64,000 bases of DNA from Aeribacillus composti (GTDB taxonomy: Bacteria; Bacillota; Bacilli; Bacillales; Aeribacillaceae). A program made the position numbers and the translations under genes. Below, one piece after another: positions 1-8,516 of this stretch. Below the pieces are notes generated by a model that saw only the letters and a list, made by a program, of their open reading frames with translations, had not been told where the DNA came from and did no database searches. The DNA lies in assembly GCF_007827555.1 (NCBI RefSeq), contig NZ_VISS01000004.1, positions 62,001 to 126,000 on the forward strand, written 5' to 3'. Position 1 is the stretch's first letter. The number at the start of each line of letters is the position of its first letter.

Positions 1-20
1 CAAAACCCGCTTTTGTTTTG

Positions 21-1400
21 TCAAAATTGAACACGAAGACCTTTTGGATAAAAGTTTTTAATGGTTCCTTTCGTTTCTTTTCCCCAACCGATCGATTCGC
101 CGTCTATTGTCATTAATATCCATCCCCTGTCTACACCCAATGGAGATGAAATCGTTTCTCCCGTTAAATAAGCTTGCCAATCTTTTTCGTTCGTTGAGAA
201 GGAATAACTGTATTTCACATCATTTGGTGTGAGTGACAGGGCAAGATGATGATTCGGTTCAAATCGTTTCTTTTTGATTTCTCCAAGATGGAGACCCGCC
301 CGCAAAACGTTCAACGAAGTAATATCTGGGCATTTTTCAGGTAATACATACAGCTGTTGTTTTTTTAAGAAAAATGCCCCGGTTATTCTTTTCTTTAAAA
401 AAGAATGTTCGAATTGCTGAAACTCAGCTAATTGCTGTTTTTTGACATTTGATTTTAAATATGAAACGCTGCTTCTCGTATTGTTTTCGCCATTTTTGAT
501 TAATTTCGCAACGAAATGCCCTTCACCTTTGATTTTATGCGGCCAAAGGCGGATGCATTTTGAAATTTCTTCAAAATTCGTTTTTGTCCATTCCACTCTT
601 CCTCGATCAAAACCTTCACGTTTAGGAATTTCAACAAGAGACATTTCTGGATGCATGCTTACAAATGCCTCAATAACCTGTTCATTTTCTTCAGGAGAAA
701 ACGTGCAGGTGGAATAGACGAGAGTTCCGCCGGGTTTTAACATTTGAAACGCTAAAGATAACAGCTTTTTTTGCGTGTACGAGCATTTTTCAACAAGATC
801 CTCGCTCCAAAATTCGATGGCGTTATCATCTTTTCGAAACATTCCTTCTCCAGAGCACGGGGCATCAACTAAAATTTTGTCGAAATAATTCGGAAAGTGT
901 TGAACCAGTTTTTCGGGCCGTTCATTTATCACAATAGCGTTTTGAATTCCGAAACGTTCAATATTTTCCGATAGTGCTTTCGCTCGTTTGAAATGAATTT
1001 CATTTGAGATAAGAATTCCTTCATTTTCCATCGCTGCGGCAATTTGCGTCGATTTTCCTCCTGGCGCAGCGCACAAATCTAATATTTTTTCTCCGGGTTT
1101 TGCCTGAAGCACTTCAGCAGGAACCATAGCACTCGGTTCTTGTATATAATAGAGCCCAGCTGCATGAAAAGGGTGTTTTCCGGGCTCGTCTTGTTTTTCA
1201 TCGTAATAAAATCCGTCTTCACAAAAGGGAACTGAAGAAAGAGAAAAAGGTATTTTCCGAATGAACGTTTCTTTTTCTATTTTTAGACGATTGAAGCGCA
1301 GTCCCTTGATCGGTTCATCTCGCAAAGCAGAAAAAAAATCATCTGCTTCATTTTTTAACAATTGTTTCATTTTCCGGCAAAAATCATCAGGTAATGCCAT
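21..1400 (-). CDS. RsmF/NOL1-NOP2-sun family RNA (cytosine-C5) methyltransferase
   Basis: A 459-residue protein predicted to methylate cytosine C5 in RNA, probably rRNA, with S-adenosylmethionine. The SAM-binding motif DLCAAPGGKST lies near residue 110. The two cysteine motifs of RNA m5C methyltransferases are present: DAPCSGEGMF (motif IV) and YSTCTFSPEENE (motif VI, the catalytic cysteine). The C-terminal third fits the extra domains of the RsmF-like group. The ATG start is preceded on the minus strand by an AGGAAAGGAG Shine-Dalgarno sequence. It is transcribed away from the rest of the segment. The family is clear; the exact target nucleotide cannot be read from the sequence. Confidence 0.88.
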   Translation of the reverse strand: MALPDDFCRKMKQLLKNEADDFFSALRDEPIKGLRFNRLKIEKETFIRKIPFSLSSVPFCEDGFYYDEKQDEPGKHPFHAAGLYYIQEPSAMVPAEVLQAKPGEKILDLCAAPGGKSTQIAAAMENEGILISNEIHFKRAKALSENIERFGIQNAIVINERPEKLVQHFPNYFDKILVDAPCSGEGMFRKDDNAIEFWSEDLVEKCSYTQKKLLSLAFQMLKPGGTLVYSTCTFSPEENEQVIEAFVSMHPEMSLVEIPKREGFDRGRVEWTKTNFEEISKCIRLWPHKIKGEGHFVAKLIKNGENNTRSSVSYLKSNVKKQQLAEFQQFEHSFLKKRITGAFFLKKQQLYVLPEKCPDITSLNVLRAGLHLGEIKKKRFEPNHHLALSLTPNDVKYSYSFSTNEKDWQAYLTGETISSPLGVDRGWILMTIDGESIGWGKETKGTIKNFYPKGLRVQF

Positions 1401-1572
1401 ATTTCAGATCTCCTTTCCTAAAATATTATAGCGGAATATGAAACATAATGGCGAAAATTCTTTCTGGCGAATTCTTGACGGAGAGGTGAAGATAAGAGAA
1501 AATAAATTGTTAGAGATGAAACATTTTTATAGAAAAAGAAAAGCAAGGGAATTTGGTGTAGGGGTGATGTAT

Positions 1573-1767
1573 TTGAAAAAAATATATTTAATTGCTAGCA
1601 TCGTCATGTTCCTCCTTGCTGTTTATTTTGGCGGTATGGCATATAAACAATACCTTGCTGGAAACTTAGATTACAATTTAGACAAAGTTTACATAAATGT
1701 CGGTTACTGCGCCTTGTTTTTAAGCATTGCTGTATATGTACTTCATTTGCGCGAGCATAAAAGTTAA
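1573..1767 (+). CDS. Small two-helix membrane protein, unknown function
   Basis: About 64 residues with two hydrophobic segments (IYLIASIVMFLLAVYFGG, and CALFLSIAVYVL near the end) and a short basic tail. The frame stays open further upstream, to an ATG at 1438, but that extension looks non-coding. The TTG at 1573 sits five bases behind AGGGGTG; an in-frame ATG at 1567 is an alternative start. I do not recognise the family. It lies between the methyltransferase (divergent) and an efflux pump gene. Confidence 0.5.
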   Translation: MKKIYLIASIVMFLLAVYFGGMAYKQYLAGNLDYNLDKVYINVGYCALFLSIAVYVLHLREHKS

Positions 1768-1780
1768 AGAAAAGCGAGAT

Positions 1781-1834
1781 AGAAAGGGGATCCAGAAGGA
1801 TGAAAAACGTCCTTTGATGGATCGCCTTCTTTCT
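1781..1834 (+). terminator. Imperfect hairpin, possible terminator
   Basis: Nested inverted repeats (AGAAAG/CTTTCT outside, GATCC/GGATC, AAGGA/TCCTT inside) follow the small membrane protein gene. There is only a weak T-rich tail, so termination is tentative. Confidence 0.35.
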
Positions 1835-1918
1835 TTCCTGTAAAAGTAAAAATTTTACATTGTAGTTGATTCTTGATACATAAAAATTTAAAGTCAAAGA
1901 TATGCAGGTGAAGTTATC

Positions 1919-3124
1919 ATGTTACGTTCAAATAAACAAAATATCTCCCTCATATTACTGCTTTGCAATGTTTTTATCGCTTTTTTAGGAATCGGACTCG
2001 TTGTTCCGGTTTTGCCTGCTTATATGAATGAACTAAATTTATCGGGCGTTTATATGGGATATCTCATAGCAGCATTTTCAACTGCCCAGTTGTTTTCCTC
2101 GCCGGTCACGGGGATTTTTACTGACCGTTTTGGCAGAAAGATTATGATTGTCATCGGTTTAGTTTTGTTTGCTGTATCCGAATTTTTATTTGCAATAGGT
2201 TCTGCGTTCTTCTTGCTTTTGATTTCAAGAATAATTGGCGGAATCAGCGCGGCATGTATTATGCCCGCTGTTACTGCGTTTATTACAGATATCACCACTT
2301 TAGAGGACAGGCCGAAAGCGCTTGGATATTTGTCTGCCAGCATTAACGCAGGTTTTATTATCGGGCCCGGCATCGGAGGATTTGCAGCAGAATTCGGCAT
2401 TCGGGTGCCGTTTTTTCTTGCGGCATTTATTGCGCTTGTCGCAGCCGTTTTTTCCATTCTCCTTTTAAAAGAACCGCTTCCAAATGATAACATTCAACAA
2501 TTAGATGAAAAACAAACTCGTCTTCAATTTTTCAGCGAATTAAGCAAATCGATCAAACCTCCGTATGTTGTACCGCTATTGATCGTGTTTGTTTTAGCAT
2601 TTGGTCTTTCCGCATATGAAACGATGTTCGGTTTGTTTGTCGATAAAAAATTCGGTTTTTCGCCGAAAGATATTTCCATCGTCATAACAACAGGAACGAT
2701 TTTTGGACTCATCGCCCAAATCGTTTTCTTTGACAAGCTAGTGAAGTATCTTGGCGAGAAAAGGTTGATTGAAATTTGTTTATTAGGCGCTTCCGTCTTT
2801 ATTTTTCTGTCAACCTTAGTTGACGGCTACTTTTTCATTATGGCTGTAACGTTTGCTGTATTTTTAGCATGCGATCTTCTTCGACCAGCTGTCACCACTC
2901 TATTATCCAATATGGCAGGAGATGAACAAGGGTTTATTGCCGGCATGAACTCTACTTATACAAGTTTAGGAAACATTGTCGGTCCTGCGATTGCAGGAAT
3001 TTTGTTTGATATCGACGTCGATTTTCCATACGTTTTAGCTTCCATCGTTTTGCTTTTAGCCTTCATGATGGCAGCGTTATGGCCATTTCGTGATAACATG
3101 GAGCAAAAAAGGAAAAATTCTTAA
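1919..3124 (+). CDS. MFS multidrug efflux transporter, Bmr/Blt/NorA type
   Basis: A 401-residue, 12-helix major facilitator predicted to export hydrophobic or cationic drugs in exchange for protons. The N-terminal stretch (FIAFLGIGLVVPVLPAYMNE), the loop 2-3 motif TDRFGRK and the antiporter motif C region (ALGYLSASINAGFIIGPGIGG) closely resemble B. subtilis Bmr. The C-terminal half (DLLRPAVTTLLSN, GMNSTYTSLGN) also fits. It appears to be a single-gene unit; no BmrR-like regulator is adjacent. Substrates are inferred from the family only. Confidence 0.85.
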   Translation: MLRSNKQNISLILLLCNVFIAFLGIGLVVPVLPAYMNELNLSGVYMGYLIAAFSTAQLFSSPVTGIFTDRFGRKIMIVIGLVLFAVSEFLFAIGSAFFLLLISRIIGGISAACIMPAVTAFITDITTLEDRPKALGYLSASINAGFIIGPGIGGFAAEFGIRVPFFLAAFIALVAAVFSILLLKEPLPNDNIQQLDEKQTRLQFFSELSKSIKPPYVVPLLIVFVLAFGLSAYETMFGLFVDKKFGFSPKDISIVITTGTIFGLIAQIVFFDKLVKYLGEKRLIEICLLGASVFIFLSTLVDGYFFIMAVTFAVFLACDLLRPAVTTLLSNMAGDEQGFIAGMNSTYTSLGNIVGPAIAGILFDIDVDFPYVLASIVLLLAFMMAALWPFRDNMEQKRKNS

Positions 3125-3286
3125 TGGAACGAATATACTAGTTTTTGCACTTCGCTATGCTTGAGTTGCAAATCAATTGTTTTGTTCTTTTTAATCGTTT
3201 TATAATGTATTGTAGGAAGAACAAGTTGATCTTTACTTTTGCGATGAGAATGAGCAGGCAGGAAAATTAGCTAAAGGGAGGGAAAA

Positions 3287-4261
3287 ATGATGAGCAATGA
3301 AAAATATGAATTGGCTACTTTTGCGGGTGGCTGCTTCTGGTGCATGGTCCAGCCTTTTGATGAGCTTCCGGGAATTATTAAGGTTGTTTCCGGATATACG
3401 GGAGGACATAAGGAAAATCCGACATATGAAGAAGTGTGCTCGCACACGACGGGTCATGTGGAAGCCGTGCAAATTACCTTTGATCCGAACGTGTTTCCAT
3501 ATAAAAAGCTTCTGGATATATTTTGGCAGCAAATTGATCCGACTGATCCGGGCGGACAATTTTATGACAGGGGAGAATCTTACAAAACGGCTATTTTTTA
3601 TCATTCGGAGGAACAGCGCGAGCTCGCGGAACAATCGAAAGAGCTTTTAGAAAAAAGCGGACGTTTTGAAAAACCGATTGCGACCGAAATATTGCCGGCA
3701 AAACCTTTTTACCCAGCCGAAGACTATCATCAAGATTACTACAAAAAAAATCCTTTTCACTACAAACGGTATCGTCAAGCGTCTGGACGGGATGAATTTA
3801 TACGCAAGCATTGGAGCGACTGGGATAAAGAAGAGCTGAAGAAACGATTGACTCCGATGCAATATGAGGTGACGCAAAACAACGGGACGGAGCCTCCATT
3901 TCAAAATGAATATTGGGATCATAAAGAAGAAGGGATTTATGTCGACATCGTCTCGGGAAAACCGCTTTTCAGCTCGCTCGATAAATTTGATTCAGGCTGC
4001 GGCTGGCCAAGTTTTACAAAACCGCTTCATCAGCATGAGATCGTCGAAAAATTAGATACATCTTACGGCATGATCCGTACAGAGGTTAGAAGCAAAACGG
4101 CGGATTCGCACCTTGGACATGTTTTCCCTGACGGTCCAGAACCGACAGGCCTTCGCTACTGCATTAACTCGGCTGCGCTTCGCTTTATACCGAAAGATCA
4201 GCTCGAACAAGAAGGCTATGGTGAATATAAAAAACTGTTTGAAGTCGATCAAACAGAGTAA
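3287..4261 (+). CDS. msrAB: Bifunctional peptide methionine sulfoxide reductase MsrA/MsrB
   Basis: This fusion repairs both S- and R-methionine sulfoxide in proteins. The MsrA half (residues 1-180) has GCFWCM with the catalytic cysteine near residue 16. The MsrB half (about 185-315) has CGWPSF and the catalytic RYCIN motif near residue 292. The zinc CxxC pairs found in some MsrB enzymes are not visible, so this is the zinc-free type. GGGAGGG precedes two adjacent ATG codons at 3287 and 3290. A strong terminator follows. A second, single-domain MsrA is encoded at 60.5-61.1 kb. Confidence 0.95.
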   Translation: MMSNEKYELATFAGGCFWCMVQPFDELPGIIKVVSGYTGGHKENPTYEEVCSHTTGHVEAVQITFDPNVFPYKKLLDIFWQQIDPTDPGGQFYDRGESYKTAIFYHSEEQRELAEQSKELLEKSGRFEKPIATEILPAKPFYPAEDYHQDYYKKNPFHYKRYRQASGRDEFIRKHWSDWDKEELKKRLTPMQYEVTQNNGTEPPFQNEYWDHKEEGIYVDIVSGKPLFSSLDKFDSGCGWPSFTKPLHQHEIVEKLDTSYGMIRTEVRSKTADSHLGHVFPDGPEPTGLRYCINSAALRFIPKDQLEQEGYGEYKKLFEVDQTE

Positions 4262-4280
4262 AGATTATATGTAAACGAAT

Positions 4281-4307
4281 GGGCACAAAAACATGTGCCC
4301 TTTTTTT
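4281..4307 (+). terminator. Rho-independent terminator of msrAB
   Basis: GGGCAC and GTGCCC form a stem followed by seven T residues, 19 bases after the msrAB stop codon. Confidence 0.85.
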
Positions 4308-4421
4308 ATTAAATGTTCAAATTTATGTAAAATTCCGTTAAAACCTATATACATCGTAAAACAAAATTAGTATCATATATTAGGTTGAATTTTTATGGAT
4401 GAAGGAGGGTGAAAATCGTTT

Positions 4422-4538
4422 ATGAATAGCGGTTCTTTTTTAGATCCGGACGGACCCGAGATAGGTAAGGCAGTATGTATGCGGAAAGAGGCGCTGTTCG
4501 TAAGCGATGACACTCTTGCGCGTGCAGACTGCCTCTAG
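4422..4538 (+). CDS. Possible 38-codon leader ORF upstream of corA
   Basis: An open frame from ATG 4422 to TAG 4538 ends only a few bases before the corA Shine-Dalgarno sequence. AAGGAGGG lies upstream, but about 12 bases from the ATG, which is long. The frame runs through a long predicted hairpin, so it may be open by chance. If translated, ribosomes would unfold the hairpin and could couple to corA translation. No family is recognised. Confidence 0.25.
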   Translation: MNSGSFLDPDGPEIGKAVCMRKEALFVSDDTLARADCL

Positions 4539-4548
4539 CAAAGGAGGT
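4461..4548 (+). promoter_or_regulatory. Structured 5' leader of corA
   Basis: About 24 base pairs can form in one interrupted hairpin at 4468-4534: AGGCAGT with ACTGCCT, TGTATGCG with CGCGTGCA, AAGAG with CTCTT, and CGCT with AGCG around a GTTCGTA loop. The corA ribosome-binding site AAAGGAGG follows within ten bases. The first part (AGGTAAGGC, then GGAAAGAGGC) loosely resembles the start of the Mg-sensing M-box aptamer. The remaining M-box core is not visible, so no known riboswitch class is assigned. Confidence 0.45.
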
Positions 4549-4554
4549 TAAAGC

Positions 4555-5493
4555 ATGCTGAACATTTATATGTCAAGCGCGAACGGCCAATTGAAGGAAA
4601 TTGAAGATATTCAAAACGGTTGTTGGATCAACATGGTGGCACCGACTGAGGAAGAAGTTCATTTCGTGTCAGAACGGCTGCAAATTCCAATAGACTTTTT
4701 TAAAGATGCACTGGATGATGAGGAAAGATCCCGGATTGAAAAAGAGGACCACAATGTGTTGATTATTGTTGACATTCCGGTTATCACGGTAGATGACATC
4801 GGGCAAACGTTTTATGAAACGATCCCGATCGGAATGATCATTACTGACAGTTGTTTTATTACAGTATGTTTGCAAGGAAACCCAATCTTTGAACAGTTTG
4901 CCAGAAACAAAGTTAAAGGTTTTTATACGTTTATGAAAACGCGATTTGCTTTTCAAATTTTATATTTAACTTCAACATATTATTTGCGATATCTGAAACA
5001 AATTAATCGCAAAACGAGCGAAGTAGAAAAAGAGCTTCATCAATCGATGAAAAATAAAGAATTTTTTTCATTGCTCAGTCTGGAAAAAAGCTTAGTTTAT
5101 TTTACGACATCGCTGAAATCCAATAATATTGTCATGGAAAGGCTGCTGCGATTAAATTACTTGAAAATGTATGAGGAAGATCAAGATCTTTTGCAAGATG
5201 TCATTATCGAAAACAAACAAGCAATTGAAATGACAGAGGTATATTTAAGTATTTTAAGCGGAATGATGGACGCATTTGCATCAGTCATTTCCAACAATGT
5301 CAATATTGTCATGAAATTTTTGACGGCAATTACGATCGTCATCTCTATTCCGACATTAGTAGCGAGCTTGTATGGAATGAATGTGCCGATACCGTTTCAA
5401 AATCATCATTTTGCGTTTTTTATTCCCATTTCCATTTCATTGCTCATGTCAAGCTTAACAGCTTATATTTTTTGGAAAAAAAGATATTTTTAA
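4555..5493 (+). CDS. corA: CorA-family magnesium transporter
   Basis: A 312-residue CorA/MIT-family channel for Mg2+ or related divalent ions, forming pentamers in the cytoplasmic membrane. The N-terminal two thirds form the cytosolic sensor domain. Two transmembrane helices lie at the C-terminus, and the diagnostic selectivity motif GMN (YGMNVPIPF) ends the first helix. The C-terminus is basic (WKKRYF). AAAGGAGG precedes the ATG with good spacing. The structured leader upstream suggests post-transcriptional control. Confidence 0.9.
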   Translation: MLNIYMSSANGQLKEIEDIQNGCWINMVAPTEEEVHFVSERLQIPIDFFKDALDDEERSRIEKEDHNVLIIVDIPVITVDDIGQTFYETIPIGMIITDSCFITVCLQGNPIFEQFARNKVKGFYTFMKTRFAFQILYLTSTYYLRYLKQINRKTSEVEKELHQSMKNKEFFSLLSLEKSLVYFTTSLKSNNIVMERLLRLNYLKMYEEDQDLLQDVIIENKQAIEMTEVYLSILSGMMDAFASVISNNVNIVMKFLTAITIVISIPTLVASLYGMNVPIPFQNHHFAFFIPISISLLMSSLTAYIFWKKRYF

Positions 5494-5859
5494 ACTTGTA
5501 CAACCATAACTGGTCAGATGACTCTGAACTAATACTAGCAGCTTATGTCGGAAAAAGACGAATTTGCCCACTCCTTTTCTTTCGTTGACCGCTGCCATGT
5601 CTATACAGTAATCTCAAACAATCTAAAATTTGTAAAATTGATTTTTTAAGACAATCACAATGCGGTCGCAGATGAAGTTCCTCCTCATGTTTCTTATAGG
5701 ACGATATCATCTGCCCGCTTGCACAACTGGTGTTTCCAATTTCCAACTGCAGGGCGTTTGTTCCAAAGAATTTGGAAAAATAGGCATGTGCACATACCTG
5801 AAAGTCCAAAAAAACATAATGTAAACTGAAACCTAGATTAAAAATGAGGAGTGGGGCAA
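5494..5859. other. Intergenic stretch without recognisable gene
   Basis: This 366-base stretch lies between corA and the YjcZ-like gene. A minus-strand frame crosses it and the next gene, but it has no ribosome-binding site and no family resemblance, so I treat it as spurious. Nothing else is recognised apart from the ribosome-binding site of the next gene at its end. Confidence 0.5.
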
Positions 5860-6009
5860 ATGCATTTTCACCATCACGATTTTCACCATTGTGGACATGG
5901 ATACGGTTATCCGGTACATGGTGCCGGATATGGCTGCGGATCTTCATTCGTTTTGATCGTAGTATTATTTATACTTTTGATCATTGTCGGCTGCGCTTAT
6001 GTAAAATAA
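5860..6009 (+). CDS. YjcZ-like small tail-anchored sporulation membrane protein
   Basis: A 49-residue peptide with a His/Gly/Tyr-rich N-terminal half ([18 protein letters not shown]) and a C-terminal hydrophobic helix [19 protein letters not shown]. This architecture and the helix wording match the YjcZ family of very short sporulation-associated membrane proteins in Bacillus. A GAGGAGTGGGG ribosome-binding site precedes the ATG. A strong terminator follows at once, so it is a single-gene unit. Function is unknown; expression during sporulation is inferred from the family. Confidence 0.8.
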   Translation: MHFHHHDFHHCGHGYGYPVHGAGYGCGSSFVLIVVLFILLIIVGCAYVK

Positions 6010-6010
6010 A

Positions 6011-6040
6011 AAAATCCTGCCTGTTCGGGCAGGATTTTTA
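6011..6040 (+). terminator. Rho-independent terminator after the YjcZ-like gene
   Basis: AAAATCCTGCC and GGGCAGGATTTTT form a strong stem with a T tail, starting just after the stop codon. Confidence 0.88.
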
Positions 6041-6050
6041 TCTGCATTTT

Positions 6051-6081
6051 ATGTAAACTTAATCTAAAAAATAGTTGACAT
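6051..6081 (+). promoter_or_regulatory. BirA-type biotin operator upstream of bioB
   Basis: The inverted repeat ATGTAAAC-N15-GTTGACAT matches the known BirA operator pattern of Firmicutes (TGTTAAC and GTTAACA half sites, 14-16 bases apart) with one mismatch between the arms. The right arm overlaps TTGACA, a likely -35 element. Bound BirA-biotinyl-AMP would therefore block transcription of bioB when biotin is plentiful. The -10 element is not clear. Confidence 0.65.
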
Positions 6082-6133
6082 ATATCCTTTCTTTTTTTAC
6101 CATTTAAGTATTACAGAAAAGGGGGATTACGAA

Positions 6134-7132
6134 ATGAGAATCGATTGGGTTGAATTAGCCGAAAACGTACTATTTGGACATAAAATAACTTATGAGGAAG
6201 CTGCTGCAATTTTGGACTGTCCTGATGAAGAATTGCTGCTTCTTCTGCATGGTGCTTACAAGATTCGAAAAGCATTTTACGGGAATAAAGTGAAGTTAAA
6301 TATGATCATGAATGTAAAATCAGGATATTGTCCAGAAAACTGTTCCTACTGTTCCCAATCTTCCGTATCAACGGCTCCGATCAACAAATACCCGCTGCTT
6401 TCAAAAGAAGCCATTTTAGAGGGGGCCAAACGGGCACAAGAGTTGAAAGCTGGAACTTTCTGCATCGTTGCAAGCGGAAGAGGGCCGACAAACCATGAGT
6501 TAGAAAAAATATGCGAATCTGTACGCGAAATAAAAGATACATACAACTTGACGGTTTGCGCATGTTTAGGAATTTTAAAAGACGAACAGGCGGAACGATT
6601 GAAGGAAGCTGGTGTCAATCGATACAATCATAACTTGAACACATCAGAAAGATATCATGAACATATAGTCACTAGTCATACATATGAAGATCGCGTAAAC
6701 ACAGTTGACAAAGTCAAACGTGCAGGGATTTCTCCTTGCTCCGGTGTGATTATCGGGATGGGTGAATCGAAACAAGATGTTATTGAAATGGCTGCTGCTT
6801 TAAAGAAGATCGACGCAGATTCTATTCCGGTTAATTTTCTTCATCCTATTGAAGGAACTCCGTTGCAAGGAGAAAATAATCTTAATCCTCGATATTGTTT
6901 AAAGGTGCTTGCCTTATTCCGCTACATGCTGCCGACAAAAGAAATACGCATTTCCGGAGGAAGGGAAGTAAACTTGCGCTCGCTGCAGCCTTTTGGGTTA
7001 TATGCGGCTAATTCTATTTTTATCGGAGACTATTTAACAACTGAAGGACAGGAAATGTCAAAAGATCACGAAATGTTAAAAGATTTAGGCTTTGAGATTG
7101 ACTTAAATCCGCTTCCAGAAACCGTTCAATAA
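6134..7132 (+). CDS. bioB: Biotin synthase BioB
   Basis: A 332-residue radical-SAM enzyme that inserts sulfur into dethiobiotin to form biotin. The radical-SAM cluster motif CPENCSYC (CxxxCxxC) lies near residue 67. The [2Fe-2S]-cluster region is also typical (FCIVASGRGP, CACLGILKDEQ, NHNLNTSERYH). AAAGGGGGA precedes the ATG. No other bio genes are adjacent, so it stands alone here, under the predicted BirA operator. Full length for the family. Confidence 0.96.
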   Translation: MRIDWVELAENVLFGHKITYEEAAAILDCPDEELLLLLHGAYKIRKAFYGNKVKLNMIMNVKSGYCPENCSYCSQSSVSTAPINKYPLLSKEAILEGAKRAQELKAGTFCIVASGRGPTNHELEKICESVREIKDTYNLTVCACLGILKDEQAERLKEAGVNRYNHNLNTSERYHEHIVTSHTYEDRVNTVDKVKRAGISPCSGVIIGMGESKQDVIEMAAALKKIDADSIPVNFLHPIEGTPLQGENNLNPRYCLKVLALFRYMLPTKEIRISGGREVNLRSLQPFGLYAANSIFIGDYLTTEGQEMSKDHEMLKDLGFEIDLNPLPETVQ

Positions 7133-7256
7133 GGAAACGGTGTCTTGGCATAATGGATCGTTGTTTTTTAATCAGTGGAGAATAAATATGGTCCATTCTA
7201 TAAAACAATAAAAAATCTTTTTCCAGCTGCAGCTGAAGAAAGAGCATTTTTCTCTT

Positions 7257-7288
7257 TAAAACCGCTCCATAAAAAGGCGGTTTTTTTA
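7257..7288 (+). terminator. Rho-independent terminator
   Basis: AAACCGC and GCGGTTT form a stem followed by a T run, about 125 bases after bioB and before yozE. Confidence 0.75.
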
Positions 7289-7349
7289 TTTTCGAAAATT
7301 TATCAAAACGTTATAATGAAACAAGCAAATTTTTTAGGAAGGTGGAAAT

Positions 7350-7577
7350 ATGAGTTCTTTTTATCATTATTTGATGACGTTCAGACATCCTAAACCGAAG
7401 GACAAAATCAGCAAGTTTGCAAACGATGCTTATCTTGACCACAGCTTTCCGAAAAATTCAACTGATTATGATGAACTCAGCACTTACTTGGAATTAAATG
7501 GATCATATTTGGAAAACATGTCTGTTTTTGATGAAGCTTGGGAAAAATATGTTCAATTGATTGAACAAAAACATTGA
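7350..7577 (+). CDS. yozE: YozE family (UPF0346) small protein
   Basis: A 75-residue protein with the conserved YozE features: SFYHYLMTFRHPKPKD near the start, then FANDAYLDHSFPK, STDYDELSTYLE and FDEAWEKY. The family folds as a SAM-like helical bundle; its role is unknown. AGGAAGGTGG precedes the ATG. The neighbouring yodN is also next to yozE in B. subtilis, which supports orthology. Confidence 0.92.
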   Translation: MSSFYHYLMTFRHPKPKDKISKFANDAYLDHSFPKNSTDYDELSTYLELNGSYLENMSVFDEAWEKYVQLIEQKH

Positions 7578-7674
7578 CTGAGCCTTCAAAATAGTCCGCC
7601 CAACTCAAACAAGTTGTTGATGCATATAATGTGATAATCGAAAGAGTGATGGCATTAAAGGGGGTGCCTTCATA

Positions 7675-8340
7675 CTGAAAAGAAAAAAACCGAAGTTCAA
7701 TATTGGCGATCAAGTCGTTATTACTTTGTACGGTACTTTGGGGACGATTACAAACATCCATACGATGGACGAAGAGTTTTTATATGAAATCAATTACAGT
7801 GAAATTTTATATTTTGAACATTCATTACAGTTTTTATCAGAATATGATGGGACTGTGTTTGAGTCAGAAACGGTTGAAGTGGAACTGATGTTTGGAATTG
7901 GAGATCTTGTTTATGTGAAAGGCTACGGTGATGAAATTTTCAAAATTGTCGGGTACCGGACGGAATTGTGGAGATATAAAGACGATGCGTGGGAGGAAGT
8001 TATTTATGAATTAGTGCGGGTGCGCGACGGGGAATGGTTGGAATCATCTGCGGATGAATTAAAGCTGGCCGTTTCGAAAAAAGAAGCAGATCAACATTTG
8101 CAAAATATTCATATTATCCGACATATTGCTGGGATGGACACACAGAAAAATGCTTCTGCTCCGATGAACAGCCAAAAAAACGAAAAGAAAACAAAGCCTA
8201 TGCAGCAGGAGATCATTGATTCCCTCCTTGATCTGTATAATGATTACAAAGGTCTTTACGATTTATTTGGTGATAAAAAATATAAGGAAATGATGGACGT
8301 TGTCATTCAATATTTGAAAAAAATGAGCCGCTTACCATGA
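7675..8340 (+). CDS. yodN: YodN-like protein, apparently from a CTG start
   Basis: A 221-residue soluble protein of unknown function next to yozE, the position of yodN in B. subtilis. The reading frame has no ATG, GTG or TTG near its ribosome-binding site. AAAGGGGGTG (7657-7666) lies eight bases before CTG 7675, which gives the plausible start MKRKKPKFNIGDQVVI. The first conventional start, TTG 7726, has no ribosome-binding site and would cut off the GDQVV strand. The first 140 residues look like two small beta-barrel units (GDQVVITLYGTLGTITNI, GDLVYVKGYGDEIFKIVG). The C-terminal 50 residues are helical, after a polar linker. The yodN assignment rests on context and recalled similarity. Confidence 0.75.
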   Translation: MKRKKPKFNIGDQVVITLYGTLGTITNIHTMDEEFLYEINYSEILYFEHSLQFLSEYDGTVFESETVEVELMFGIGDLVYVKGYGDEIFKIVGYRTELWRYKDDAWEEVIYELVRVRDGEWLESSADELKLAVSKKEADQHLQNIHIIRHIAGMDTQKNASAPMNSQKNEKKTKPMQQEIIDSLLDLYNDYKGLYDLFGDKKYKEMMDVVIQYLKKMSRLP

Positions 8341-8406
8341 TCTTTTTTTTGAAAAATTTTCTAATGAAAAAACTGCAATGGATGACAAGTAATAGAAATA
8401 GAGGAA

Positions 8407-8437
8407 TGGAAGATTACCAGGTCTTCCAATCTTTTTA
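8407..8437 (+). terminator. Likely terminator after yodN
   Basis: TGGAAGA and TCTTCCA form a seven-pair stem followed by ATCTTTTTATT, about 70 bases after the yodN stop. Confidence 0.6.
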
Positions 8438-8516
8438 TTCAAAAAATTTTTTAAACTGAAACCAATGCAGATTTTTTTCGTAAAAACAAGTAATACAAGA
8501 AGGAGGGAAAAGGTGT

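Noticed and set aside
442-717. 91-codon plus-strand frame inside the RNA methyltransferase gene
   Set aside because: It lies wholly antisense to a well-supported gene, has no ribosome-binding site and resembles no family.
4461-4548. M-box magnesium riboswitch upstream of corA
   Set aside because: Only the first part is loosely similar; the later conserved blocks of the M-box are missing and the region is too short. Kept as an unassigned structured leader.
5543-5947. 134-codon minus-strand frame overlapping the YjcZ-like gene
   Set aside because: The overlapping plus-strand gene has a good ribosome-binding site, a recognised family and a terminator; the minus frame has none of these.
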